NCBI GenBank assembly: GCA_017474455.1
Contig: JAFVHP010000006.1
Coordinates: 1-44,846 of the forward strand
Reading direction: 5' to 3'
From: Lachnospiraceae bacterium
GTDB taxonomy: Bacteria; Bacillota; Clostridia; Lachnospirales; Lachnospiraceae
DNA length: 44,846 bases
The notes under the pieces were generated by a model. That model made no database searches, had not been told where the DNA came from, and saw only the letters and a program-made list of their open reading frames with translations. Below are positions 8,788 through 17,498 of this stretch, one piece after another. The position numbers and the translations under genes are program-made. Each line of letters opens with the position of its first letter. Position 1 is the first letter of the stretch.

Positions 8788-10062
8788 ATGCATTATGTGA
8801 TCATCGGTTTTGGCTGTGCCGGTTACTATGCTGCCAAGACCATCAGAGAAAACGATACGGGAGGAGAGATCACGGTCTTCAGCGAGCATGGCTACGCGCC
8901 TTACAATCCCATGCTCACGACCTATTATGCGGCGGACAGGATCCCGTTCAGCGCCCTTTTCCCGTTCGGGAGCATGGAGGATATCAGCAGCAGCCTGAAG
9001 CTGGATGTCCGTACCGGAGTAAAGGTCAGTCGTGTCGACGCGAAGGCAAAGACGGTGATCCTGGATAACGGTGAAAAAGTGAACTACGACAGGCTGCTTA
9101 TTTCCACCGGTGCTTCGGCCTTTGCACCGGGCTTTGAAGGTCTGGATCCGGGTGAAGCGTTCTATATGCGCACGGTACAGGACGCAGTCGCGCTGAAGGA
9201 GGAACTGGATCGGAATCCGCATGAGAAGGCTCTTGTCGTTGGCGCTTCCATGGTGGGCATCAAGGTCGTGGAACTGCTGGTGGACCGTGGTATCAGGACG
9301 GTGCTTTCGGATATGGCGCAGAAGATGTTCCCGCTGGCTGCCTATGATGACGTGGCTGCACAGATCGCGGAACGCCTGGAGAAGAAAGGGGTCATCCTGG
9401 AGCTTGGGAATGCCCTGAAGAGTGTGCAGAAGGACGGCGGGCTATATCACTGTTTAATGAACGACGGTACATCTGTCGATGCGGACCTGATCGTACTCTG
9501 TATCGGTACCCGTGCCAATACCGGGATCGTGAATACAGATGAAGTACGCGTCGGGCGAGGCATCATCGTGGATGAGAACATGCGCACGTCGGATCCGGAT
9601 ATCTATGCTGCCGGCGACTGCTGCGAGGGCAATGAGCTGCAGAGCAGCAATACCATGATCATCGGTCTGTGGGCCAACGCCGCCCATCAGGGCACGACGG
9701 CAGGCGCCAATATGGCCGGGGCCAGGGCAGAGTTTGACGGGAACTTCATGCATAATATCACACACTTCATGGATATGGACTTTATCGGATTCGGCGACAA
9801 CCGTATACTGGGTGAAGTTCTCACGTCCGGAAACATCCACAGCGGACTGTTCGTGGAAGCTGTCATGAAGGATCACCGGCTGGCCGGTGTCAACATCCTG
9901 GATAATTACCGTATCAGCGGCGCGATCAAAAACTACCTGTACGCGGTCATGGAGAACGGTGCAGTTGACATTTCGCCGATCCAGAAGGGCATCCTGATCA
10001 AGGAAGGGCTGAAACCTTCGTTCATAGAAAAATTAGAGGGGAATTACAATGCAGAACATTGA
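8788..10062 (+). CDS. FAD-dependent NAD(P)H oxidoreductase (pyridine nucleotide-disulfide fold)
   Basis: A protein of 424 residues. The N-terminal FAD Rossmann motif IIGFGCAG (residues 5-12), the second dinucleotide motif VGASMVG (151-157) for NAD(P)H and the FAD-closing DIYAAGDC (271-278) appear in order, as in NirB-like and rubredoxin/ferredoxin reductases. No CxxxxC redox disulfide is seen, so electrons probably pass from NAD(P)H via FAD to an iron-sulfur partner. A very strong GGGGGGAG site precedes ATG. The 3' end overlaps the molybdenum enzyme by 14 bases, which implies translational coupling. I infer that it is the electron input module for that enzyme. Confidence 0.92.
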   Translation: MHYVIIGFGCAGYYAAKTIRENDTGGEITVFSEHGYAPYNPMLTTYYAADRIPFSALFPFGSMEDISSSLKLDVRTGVKVSRVDAKAKTVILDNGEKVNYDRLLISTGASAFAPGFEGLDPGEAFYMRTVQDAVALKEELDRNPHEKALVVGASMVGIKVVELLVDRGIRTVLSDMAQKMFPLAAYDDVAAQIAERLEKKGVILELGNALKSVQKDGGLYHCLMNDGTSVDADLIVLCIGTRANTGIVNTDEVRVGRGIIVDENMRTSDPDIYAAGDCCEGNELQSSNTMIIGLWANAAHQGTTAGANMAGARAEFDGNFMHNITHFMDMDFIGFGDNRILGEVLTSGNIHSGLFVEAVMKDHRLAGVNILDNYRISGAIKNYLYAVMENGAVDISPIQKGILIKEGLKPSFIEKLEGNYNAEH

Positions 10063-12172
10063 TTATGAGCATGGAAAGATCCCGGGAGAGGAAAGCGGCA
10101 TCGTCTGTAAGCATACGCTCTGCGATATCTGTTCACCGGCCATGCACTGCGGGCTGAACGCTTATGTAAAGGACGGAAAGGTCGTCAAAGTCGAAGGGAT
10201 CGATGGCTTTCCCATGAGTAACGGGAAACTCTGCACCAAAGGCGCAGGCAACAGGCAGTACGTCTACAGGGAAGACCGTGTGCTTTATCCGCTGAAGAGA
10301 GTCGGCGAAAGAGGCGAAGGCAAATTTGAGCGTATCAGCTGGGATGAGGCGATCAGGCTCATTTCAGACAAGTTCCTGCAGGTCCGTAACGAGTACGGGG
10401 CGGACAAAGCGGCCTTTTATTCCGGATACAGCAAGTATTACCGCTTCATGTTCCGGCGGTTTGCCTATGTCTTCGGCTCCCAGCATTACGGTACGGAATC
10501 CAGTGCCTGCATGACCTCCGGCCTGATGGCATGGCTGCTGGCTTCCGGTGTCGGGATGGGCCCCGACCTGATGCGAGCTGACCTGATGATCGGATATGCC
10601 CTGAACGGGTATCATTCCAAATATCCTTTTGTCAATAATACATTGCGGAACAGGGACGGCAGGGGAATGAAGATCGTGATCATCGATCCGCGCATCACAC
10701 CCGGCAGCCAGCGCCTGGGGGACCTGCACCTGCGTCCCCATCTGGGTACGGACGGCGCCCTGGCCCTGTCCATCGCCAACGTCCTGATACGGAATGACTG
10801 GATCGATCATGAATTCATCGATAAGTACGTACACGGCTTTGAAGAATATAAGGCGTATGTGGCGCAGTTCACACCGGAAAAGGGAGAAGAACTGACCGGT
10901 GTCCCTGCCGCGGATATCATTCGGACTGCAGAGATGATCCGCGACGCGAAGAGCGTTTCCGTTGCGGAAAGCAGTACGATGGGCCATCACAGGAACGGTA
11001 TGCAGAACTACAGAGCTATGATGTCGCTGCTCATCATTACCGGCAACGTGGACGTGCCCGGGGGACAGCAGTTCTCACCCAATACGTTCATGGAAAGGTC
11101 AAGCGGATTTGCTACCCATGAGCATGAGTTCGAATGGGACCGCTTCCCGGAGGCTGCCGCGCCGGCGATCGCTTCAGAGAGATTCCCTCTCTGGTATTAT
11201 CTCCGGAAGGACATGCAGGCCATGGATCTGGCCAACAATATCCTGGCGGAAGACGAGAACTCCGTGAAGGTCATGCTGAGCCTCGGTATGAACATCAGAA
11301 TGTTCCCGGATGACCGGAAGCTCATCGAAGCGCTGAAGAAGCTGGAAATGTTCGTGGACGTGGACCTGTTCCTCACCGATACAGCAAAGTACGCGGATAT
11401 TGTGCTGCCCGCGTGCACTTCGCTCGAAAGAGAGCAGTTCATGACCTATCCGGGAGGCAGAGTCTGGTATACGAACCGGGTCATCGAACCGCTGGGTGAA
11501 TCCAGGTCTGATCCCGATATCCTCACGGCGCTGGCCAGGGCAATGGATCTGGATGACGATCTGCTGAAGGCCGGATATGAGGAGTGCATCCGTTATGTCA
11601 TCAGGGATCTGCCGGTCACCATAGAGGAGATGAAGGCGGCCGACCAGCCGATGGTACTGCCCGGATTCAGGCCCGCATGGCCCACCGGATACTGGCTGGA
11701 GAACGGGATCCCTACGCCTACCGGCAAGTTTGAACTGTATTCGTCCGTCATCGGCGATCATCCCGAATGGGGGCTGGATCCGCTGCCGACTTATACAGCA
11801 CCCTGGAATCCGGATCCCGAAAAGTATCCTTTCACGCTCTGTGCGGGGGCGCGCCTTCCCAATGCGCTCCATTCCAGACTCCATGACGTGCCGTGGGAGA
11901 GGAGCCTGCAGCCGGAGCCTTCCGTGGAAATGAGCATGGAGGACGCGGACAGACTGGGGATCGAACTGGGCGACGACGTGGAGATCACCACCGACCTGGG
12001 TTCGCTTACCTTCAAGGCGATCCCCAGCGCCACGATCCTGAAGGGAGAACTGTTCATCTATCACGGATACAGGGAGAAGGATATCAACAGCCTGCTGAAC
12101 GGGGACAATCTGGACCCGTATACGGGCTTTCCCGCATACCGCAGTGCTTACTGCAGTCTGAGGAGGGTATGA
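10049..12172 (+). CDS. Molybdopterin (bis-MGD) oxidoreductase, catalytic subunit, cytoplasmic
   Basis: A protein of 707 residues of the DMSO reductase superfamily. The N-terminal iron-sulfur motif is C25-x2-C28-x5-C34 with C62 in GKLCTKG, followed by the usual YREDRVLYPLKRVG and ISWDEA. SSACMTSGLMA places Cys154 where periplasmic nitrate reductases hold the Mo ligand (CMAS), so Cys154 is the likely metal ligand. VIIDPR and the C-terminal molydop-binding barrel (about 585-705, with LCAGARLPN and the LGIELGDDVEI stretch) follow. There is no twin-arginine signal, so the enzyme is cytoplasmic. The stop overlaps the ferredoxin start. Substrate unknown: nitrate, formate and aromatic dehydroxylase-like roles cannot be separated by eye. 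Confidence 0.93.
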   Translation: MQNIDYEHGKIPGEESGIVCKHTLCDICSPAMHCGLNAYVKDGKVVKVEGIDGFPMSNGKLCTKGAGNRQYVYREDRVLYPLKRVGERGEGKFERISWDEAIRLISDKFLQVRNEYGADKAAFYSGYSKYYRFMFRRFAYVFGSQHYGTESSACMTSGLMAWLLASGVGMGPDLMRADLMIGYALNGYHSKYPFVNNTLRNRDGRGMKIVIIDPRITPGSQRLGDLHLRPHLGTDGALALSIANVLIRNDWIDHEFIDKYVHGFEEYKAYVAQFTPEKGEELTGVPAADIIRTAEMIRDAKSVSVAESSTMGHHRNGMQNYRAMMSLLIITGNVDVPGGQQFSPNTFMERSSGFATHEHEFEWDRFPEAAAPAIASERFPLWYYLRKDMQAMDLANNILAEDENSVKVMLSLGMNIRMFPDDRKLIEALKKLEMFVDVDLFLTDTAKYADIVLPACTSLEREQFMTYPGGRVWYTNRVIEPLGESRSDPDILTALARAMDLDDDLLKAGYEECIRYVIRDLPVTIEEMKAADQPMVLPGFRPAWPTGYWLENGIPTPTGKFELYSSVIGDHPEWGLDPLPTYTAPWNPDPEKYPFTLCAGARLPNALHSRLHDVPWERSLQPEPSVEMSMEDADRLGIELGDDVEITTDLGSLTFKAIPSATILKGELFIYHGYREKDINSLLNGDNLDPYTGFPAYRSAYCSLRRV

Positions 12173-12681
12173 TGGCGTTAAAACTGGAACTTGATCTTTC
12201 AAAATGCTGCAACTGCGGCGCATGTGCGATCGCATGCATGGACCAGAACGATATCGATCTTTCCAAAGGCCAGAGGCCTTTCCGCGTGGTCTTCCGTCAG
12301 GAGACCAGAAAGACCGGGGCCATAGAGTACTATTCCATGTCCTGCATGCACTGTGACAACGCGCCTTGTATCACGGCATGTCCTTCCGGATGCCTCTATA
12401 AGGATCCGGAAACCGGTCTGACGCTCTATGATAATACGAACTGCATCGGCTGCCACAGCTGTGCCATGGCCTGCCCCTTCGGGGCGCCGACCTTTGGACC
12501 CGACAATAAAATGCGCAAATGCGACGGCTGTATCGACCGGGTAAGGGCAGGGCTCCTTCCCGCCTGTGTGAAGGGCTGTACCTTCGATGCCCTGAAGCTT
12601 GTGGATGCCGATGATGATCCGGTGCCGGCAGAGAATTCGCTGGTCGCCATATGCAGGACACTGTCCGACAGGCAGAAATGA
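12172..12681 (+). CDS. Four-cluster [4Fe-4S] ferredoxin subunit (DmsB/NrfC-like)
   Basis: A protein of 169 residues with four cysteine groups: C12/13-C15-C18-C22, C58-C61-C66-C70, C91-C94-C97-C101 and C117-C120-C132-C136. This is the arrangement of electron-transfer subunits of DMSO-reductase-type enzymes, here with no membrane anchor. Two ATGs stand in tandem. The second (12172) sits 5 bases after AGGAGG and shares its A with the stop of the molybdenum subunit, so I prefer it; 12169 is the alternative. It most likely wires the FAD protein to the catalytic subunit. Confidence 0.95.
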   Translation: MALKLELDLSKCCNCGACAIACMDQNDIDLSKGQRPFRVVFRQETRKTGAIEYYSMSCMHCDNAPCITACPSGCLYKDPETGLTLYDNTNCIGCHSCAMACPFGAPTFGPDNKMRKCDGCIDRVRAGLLPACVKGCTFDALKLVDADDDPVPAENSLVAICRTLSDRQK

Positions 12682-12716
12682 GCAGGGACTGATTTACGCT
12701 GAAAGAGCTGATCCTC

Positions 12717-13238
12717 ATGGCCATGCTGGCCGTGATGGGGATGGTGCTGAAGCCTTTCCTTTCGCCGTTGTTCAACCTGCTGACGGATTTCATACGGATC
12801 CCGGGAGGGAGCGCTGTCGCGGGTATCAGTGAACTGTTCCTGGTGGCTGCCGCAGCACTGATCGGGAAAAAGGGAACAGCGCTGATCACAGGGCTGCTGC
12901 AGGGCCTGATCTCACTGACGACGGGAATATCCGCTGCTGCGGGAGTCCTGGTGCTGATCACTTATTCCCTGCCGGGACTGGCTGTTGATCTGGTAATGCT
13001 GTTGCCGGCTTTTGACCGCCTTTCGGTAAAAAACAGGATGATGCTGGCCGGCGGGCTGGGTGTCCTGGCCGGTGCCGCATCGACCAATGTGCTGTATTTC
13101 AGGCTGCCGGTGATACCGTTTATCCTGTTCTATGCCATCGGTATCCTTTCAGGCGCGGCAGGAGGGTGGCTTGCCTGTCTGATCGTTCACCGGCTGCCCG
13201 CATCTGTAAGGGAAGGCATCGGGAAAAACAGGATATAA
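12717..13238 (+). CDS. ECF transporter S-component-like membrane protein
   Basis: A protein of 173 residues with about five to six hydrophobic helices and short loops, resembling substrate-binding S components of energy-coupling factor vitamin transporters (N-terminal ...ELILMAMLAVMGMVLKPF, then GGSAVAG and GKKGTALITGLLQG). The ATG at 12717 has no ribosome binding site. The frame is open upstream to 12693, and a CTG at 12699 would give the more typical S-component start (M)KELILMAMLAV, so the true start may be non-standard. No ECF ATPases or T component are nearby, so it would rely on shared ones. The cargo is unknown; a link to cofactor supply for the molybdenum enzyme is only contextual. 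Confidence 0.7.
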   Translation: MAMLAVMGMVLKPFLSPLFNLLTDFIRIPGGSAVAGISELFLVAAAALIGKKGTALITGLLQGLISLTTGISAAAGVLVLITYSLPGLAVDLVMLLPAFDRLSVKNRMMLAGGLGVLAGAASTNVLYFRLPVIPFILFYAIGILSGAAGGWLACLIVHRLPASVREGIGKNRI

Positions 13239-13275
13239 GAAAAGAGTATTAAGACAGAGGAGATAAGGACAAAAG

Positions 13276-13788
13276 ATGTCAGAAAACAAAAAGAGTATCC
13301 TCAAGATCACTACAACAGTTGTGATCATTGCCATACTGGTCATCCTGGTCATAGTGAACCGGAGGAACGCATCGGTAAACGACGCTATGGCCGCTGCACA
13401 CCGGCTGGAGATCGAGAGCGCGGCCGGCAGCGCCGAATATGCTTTTAGCGAAGACGACACGTATTTTACCTGCTTTGATACACAGATGAGACGAAAGAAC
13501 GGCGATGTTTTTGACAAGCATTATTCCGGGATCGAGTTCCGCCGGATACTGGAAGAAATGGGACTGACAGCTGATGACAGCACAGACTGTGTCTTTATCT
13601 GTGCGGACCAGTATGAGATCAGGGTCGCCGGGAGCGAGATCCGGGAGCCAGGCAATGTATGGCTCGTGACCAGGGAAGACGACCTGCCTCTGGATGAAGA
13701 GCAGGGACCCTTTATGCTGGTCATAAACAATGACGAATTCTCCACCAGATGGGGCCGTCAGATCGTAAAGATAAAAATCGGTGAATAA
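13276..13788 (+). CDS. Membrane-anchored protein with molybdopterin-binding-domain-like fold
   Basis: A protein of 170 residues. An N-terminal transmembrane helix (about 8-28) is followed by an extracytoplasmic domain. The domain's order of motifs, a YxGxxFRRILEEMG helix, a VFICADQYEI strand, LVTREDDLPL, then EEQGPFMLVI and RWGRQIVKIKI, matches small single-domain relatives of the sulfite-oxidase molybdopterin domain. Whether a cofactor is bound is uncertain: a candidate ligand Cys lies in YFTCFD and others in DCVFIC. An AAGGACA site precedes ATG. The end overlaps the MobA fusion gene by 8 bases, which ties it to the cluster. Some relatives may serve as non-catalytic binding proteins. Confidence 0.65.
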   Translation: MSENKKSILKITTTVVIIAILVILVIVNRRNASVNDAMAAAHRLEIESAAGSAEYAFSEDDTYFTCFDTQMRRKNGDVFDKHYSGIEFRRILEEMGLTADDSTDCVFICADQYEIRVAGSEIREPGNVWLVTREDDLPLDEEQGPFMLVINNDEFSTRWGRQIVKIKIGE

Positions 13789-14995
13789 CAGGATAATCGT
13801 CGAAAATGACAGATGTATAAAGAAAGTCTTCCGTGACAGGATCGCATTTGAAAATGAGCGGAAGATCTATGAACTGCCGGGAGCGACGGGATCGGTCCCG
13901 GCGCTTTATTCGTGCGGGGATCTGTGCCTGAATATCGAAAAGAAGAACGGAAAGACCCTTTCGGCGTTTCTGGATGAAACCGGCATATCTTCTGCGAAAA
14001 GATCCTGCCCTGCAGGCCGGGATGCATGCTGCGGAAGCGATGAGATGATCCCGCGTCTTGCGAAAGCTTTAGCTGACTGGATGATACAGTTCCAGGCCGC
14101 CTTTCATGCCGGGACCGGCGACTGGATGGTCAGTGAGGACCTGAATCCGCGGGGGATGCTGGTGACGGATGAGGACCTTCATATCTGCGGGATCGATTTT
14201 GAATACTGGCATATTGGCAGCAAAGAAGAGGCTTTTGCTGCCCTGCCTGCCATGCTCTGTTCCCTGGATCTTGCAGATGACCGGGAAAAACGCCTGGCTG
14301 AGATGGTCTGTGAAAGCTATGGTGATTCCGTAGAAAAGACCCTCCTGGACAGCTGCGTCGAAAAAAGGCTGCAGGAGATCCGGCTTGCCCGGAGCGCCAT
14401 GAAACGCATCAGGGTATCTTCATGCGGGATCCTGGCAGGCGGGAAGGGCTCCCGTATGGGCCATATTGATAAGGCTGGCCTTATGCTGGGAGATTACAGC
14501 TTTCTGGAGCACATCCTGCATACAGTGCAGTGCTTCGACAGGATCCTGGTCAGCACGGCCGAAACGGATCTGCATCCCGGATCAGGCCCTATGGGAGGCC
14601 TGGAAGCCCTGCTCACAGCCTGTCAGACGGATACGCTGCTGGTGATCCCCTGCGATACCCCGCTGATCAGAAGAAGCAGTATCTTCCGGCTGTATCAGGA
14701 GCTGGACGAACAGTGCGAGGCTGTGATATGCCGATGCGGAGGAAGAGTATATCCTACCTTCGGGATCTATCGGAAAGGTATCCTGCCGAAAGTCTGTGCG
14801 GCGGTAAAGGAAAAGGATCTCCGGATGATGTCCCTGCTGGACCGGATCAGCGTCAGATACGCAGAGCTGGATATCGGCAAAGAGCTGCAGAACGTCAATA
14901 CCCCGGAGGATCTGGAGCGCCTCCAAAGGGCATACGAGAGGAGTCACGGGGCCTGTCCCCATGACTTGCGGAACAATTTGGTAAAGAGAGTATGA
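13781..14995 (+). CDS. mobA: Kinase-like domain fused to MobA (molybdenum cofactor guanylyltransferase)
   Basis: A protein of 404 residues in two parts. Residues about 210-404 are MobA: LAGGKGSRMG (218-227) with a following Lys (231), GPMGGL (269-274) and PCDTPLI (290-296). MobA attaches GMP to molybdopterin to make the MGD form needed by DMSO-reductase-type enzymes, matching the enzyme encoded upstream. Residues 1-205 resemble an aminoglycoside/choline-phosphotransferase fold: KKVFRDRIAFENE near the N-terminus, EDLNPRGML (119-127) at the catalytic loop and GIDFEY (137-142) at the metal loop. The catalytic-loop Asn of the usual HGDxxxxN is Gly125, so activity is doubtful. The start is GTG 13781, overlapping the previous gene; the ribosome binding site is weak. 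Confidence 0.88.
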   Translation: MNNRIIVENDRCIKKVFRDRIAFENERKIYELPGATGSVPALYSCGDLCLNIEKKNGKTLSAFLDETGISSAKRSCPAGRDACCGSDEMIPRLAKALADWMIQFQAAFHAGTGDWMVSEDLNPRGMLVTDEDLHICGIDFEYWHIGSKEEAFAALPAMLCSLDLADDREKRLAEMVCESYGDSVEKTLLDSCVEKRLQEIRLARSAMKRIRVSSCGILAGGKGSRMGHIDKAGLMLGDYSFLEHILHTVQCFDRILVSTAETDLHPGSGPMGGLEALLTACQTDTLLVIPCDTPLIRRSSIFRLYQELDEQCEAVICRCGGRVYPTFGIYRKGILPKVCAAVKEKDLRMMSLLDRISVRYAELDIGKELQNVNTPEDLERLQRAYERSHGACPHDLRNNLVKRV

Positions 14996-17481
14996 ATACA
15001 GATCAGCCAAAGAAAATAGAAGTAAGAGGCGCGCGCGTCCATAACCTGAAGAATATCGATGTGGATATTCCGCTTCACAGTATCGTCGGCATAGCAGGCG
15101 TATCCGGTTCCGGAAAATCTTCTCTTGCTCTGGGTGTACTTTATGCCGAGGGGTCAAGACGATATCTGGAATCTCTTTCGACCTATACAAGACGGCGGAT
15201 GACACAGGCTTCGCGGGCCGATGTGGATGAAGTGCTTTATGTTCCTGCATCTCTGGCACTGCACCAGCGGCCGGGTGTTCCCGGGATCCGATCGACTTTC
15301 GGTACGGGCACGGAACTTTTGAACAGCCTGCGGCTGATGTTCTCCAGACTTGCCTCACACCGCTGTCCGAACGGTCACTATGTAAAACCTGGAGTTCAGG
15401 TGGCTTTGATGCAGGAGATCGTCTGCCCGGAGTGCGGAGTGCATTTCTACGGGCCAGGTGCGGAAGAACTTGCTTTCAATTCCCAGGGAGCCTGCAAATG
15501 CTGCGGCGGGACCGGAACGGTACGGACGGTAGACAGGACCACGCTGGTGCCCAATGAAGATCTGACGATCGATGAAGGCGCTGTGGCACCGTGGAATTCA
15601 CTGATGTGGTCGCTGATGACGGATGTCTGCCGGGCCATGGGTGTGAGGACCGATATCCCCTTCAGAGACCTGACTGATGAGGAAAAAGAGATCGTTTACG
15701 ATGGCCCGATGGAAAAGAGGCATATTTTTTACCGGCCTAAGAAGGCGGATACGGCTACTGCCGGTGAGATGGATTTTACTTATTACAGCGCTGTGGCGAC
15801 TGTACTTAACGCGCTGAACAGGGTCAAAGATGAAAAAGGCATGAAGCGTGTGGAGAAATTCCTGAAGGAGGATATCTGCCCGGAATGCCATGGTACGAGA
15901 TTGTCAGAGGAAGCCAGAGCGCCGAGGCTGATGGGGATCTCTCTGGATCAGGCCTGTGCGATGTCCCTGAAGGATTCTATCGGCTGGGTGCGGGAAGTTC
16001 CGGGTTCTATGCCGGACGAGATGAAGCAGATGGCAGCCGGTATCTGCGAGTCTTACCTGGAAGCTGCCGCGCGGCTGATGGAGCTTGGGCTGGGATATCT
16101 TACACTGGACAGGGCAACCTCGACTTTATCTACCGGCGAGCGGCAGCGGATGCAGCTGGCCCGGGCGGTCCGCAACCGGACTACAGGCGTCCTGTATGTA
16201 TTGGATGAACCTTCCATCGGACTGCATCCCGCCAATATCGTCGGGCTGAACGGGGTCATGCATGATCTGGTACGGGATGGTAATTCTGTTCTTCTGGTAG
16301 ATCATGACACGCAGATCCTGAAGGAATCAGACTGGCTCATTGAAATGGGGCCGGAAGCCGGTGCAAAGGGCGGCACAGTGATCGCCGAAGGGACAGTGGA
16401 AGAGATCGGGAGAAGTGATGTCTCTGTCATCGGCGGATACTTAACCGGAAAGCTCCGGCCGTCCCGTCCAGGCAGTGTAAAAGACGCCTTTGCAAACGGT
16501 GAGATCAGGATGGAGACAGATCAGATCCACACAGTAAAGCCGTTGTCAGTCCGTATCCCCAAAGCCGGGCTTACTGTTATAACAGGCGTATCGGGTTCGG
16601 GCAAGACGACTCTGATCCTGGAAAGCCTCGTTCCGGCACTGGACGCTCTCTGCAACGGGAAGAAACTGCCGGAGCATGTGAAATCGGTCGAAGCGGAGGG
16701 AATAAGACATATCAAGCTGATCGATGCGACGCCCATCGGTATCAACGTCCGCTCCACGGTCGCCACATATGCCAACGTGCACGATGAACTCCGCAAGATC
16801 TATGCGAGAACAAAAGCTGCAAAACAATATGGATACAAGGCAGGAGACTTTTCATATAACACAGGGTCTCTCCGATGCCAGGTCTGCGACGGAACAGGGC
16901 AGATATCCCTGGATGTGCAGTTCCTTCCTGATGTGAATATTCCATGTCCCGAATGCCGCGGTTCCCGTTATGGCAAAGATGCCATGAGGATCCGATATAA
17001 GAACAGATCCGGCAGAGAGCTGTCTCTTCCGGAACTTATGGATATGGATGTAAACTCTGCCCTTGATTTCTGCTGTGAGATGAATACGGTACGCTCAAGA
17101 CTGGAGACCCTGCGCGATCTGGGCCTGGGTTATCTGACTCTGGGAGAAGAGACGCCGGGATTGTCCGGCGGAGAGGCGCAGCGCCTTAAGCTTGCGTCCG
17201 AAATGGGCAAAGTGCAGGATGATTCCGTCTTCGTTTTTGACGAACCGACTATAGGCCTTCACCCGAAAGACGTGGAGACACTGCTGAATGTTTTCCAGAC
17301 CCTGATCGGACATGGCGCTGCTGTCATCGTGATCGAGCATGATCTCGATGTGATCCGTTCTGCGGACTATGTTATCGATATGGGCCCGGAAGGCGGTGAA
17401 GGCGGCGGCAGGATAGTGGCCTGCGGGACGCCTGACGAGATCCGGAAGTGTGCGGAGAGTGTGACCGGAAGGTTTTTATAA
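14992..17481 (+). CDS. UvrA-like ABC ATPase lacking the UvrB-binding domain
   Basis: A protein of 829 residues against about 940 for UvrA. Two ABC modules are complete: GVSGSGKSSL and GVSGSGKTTL Walker A motifs, LSTGERQRMQLA and LSGGEAQRLKLA signatures, and DEPSIGLHP and DEPTIGLHP Walker B motifs. A zinc module (CQVC...CPEC) sits in the second half. Between RLASHRCPNGH and LAFNSQGACKCC only about 40 residues occur, where UvrA has about 150 including the UvrB-binding domain. It therefore resembles UvrA2 and drug-resistance paralogues, not the repair subunit. It is coupled to the MobA fusion by a 4-base ATGA overlap. Its role in that operon is unexplained; DNA-damage or intercalator tolerance is family-based inference. 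Confidence 0.92.
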   Translation: MNTDQPKKIEVRGARVHNLKNIDVDIPLHSIVGIAGVSGSGKSSLALGVLYAEGSRRYLESLSTYTRRRMTQASRADVDEVLYVPASLALHQRPGVPGIRSTFGTGTELLNSLRLMFSRLASHRCPNGHYVKPGVQVALMQEIVCPECGVHFYGPGAEELAFNSQGACKCCGGTGTVRTVDRTTLVPNEDLTIDEGAVAPWNSLMWSLMTDVCRAMGVRTDIPFRDLTDEEKEIVYDGPMEKRHIFYRPKKADTATAGEMDFTYYSAVATVLNALNRVKDEKGMKRVEKFLKEDICPECHGTRLSEEARAPRLMGISLDQACAMSLKDSIGWVREVPGSMPDEMKQMAAGICESYLEAAARLMELGLGYLTLDRATSTLSTGERQRMQLARAVRNRTTGVLYVLDEPSIGLHPANIVGLNGVMHDLVRDGNSVLLVDHDTQILKESDWLIEMGPEAGAKGGTVIAEGTVEEIGRSDVSVIGGYLTGKLRPSRPGSVKDAFANGEIRMETDQIHTVKPLSVRIPKAGLTVITGVSGSGKTTLILESLVPALDALCNGKKLPEHVKSVEAEGIRHIKLIDATPIGINVRSTVATYANVHDELRKIYARTKAAKQYGYKAGDFSYNTGSLRCQVCDGTGQISLDVQFLPDVNIPCPECRGSRYGKDAMRIRYKNRSGRELSLPELMDMDVNSALDFCCEMNTVRSRLETLRDLGLGYLTLGEETPGLSGGEAQRLKLASEMGKVQDDSVFVFDEPTIGLHPKDVETLLNVFQTLIGHGAAVIVIEHDLDVIRSADYVIDMGPEGGEGGGRIVACGTPDEIRKCAESVTGRFL

Positions 17482-17498
17482 CAATACAGCCTGGTGAT

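Noticed and set aside
8020-9222. A 400-codon open frame on the minus strand across buk and the FAD oxidoreductase
   Set aside because: It crosses two well-supported genes on the other strand, and its composition is His/Arg/Asp rich with no recognisable motif.
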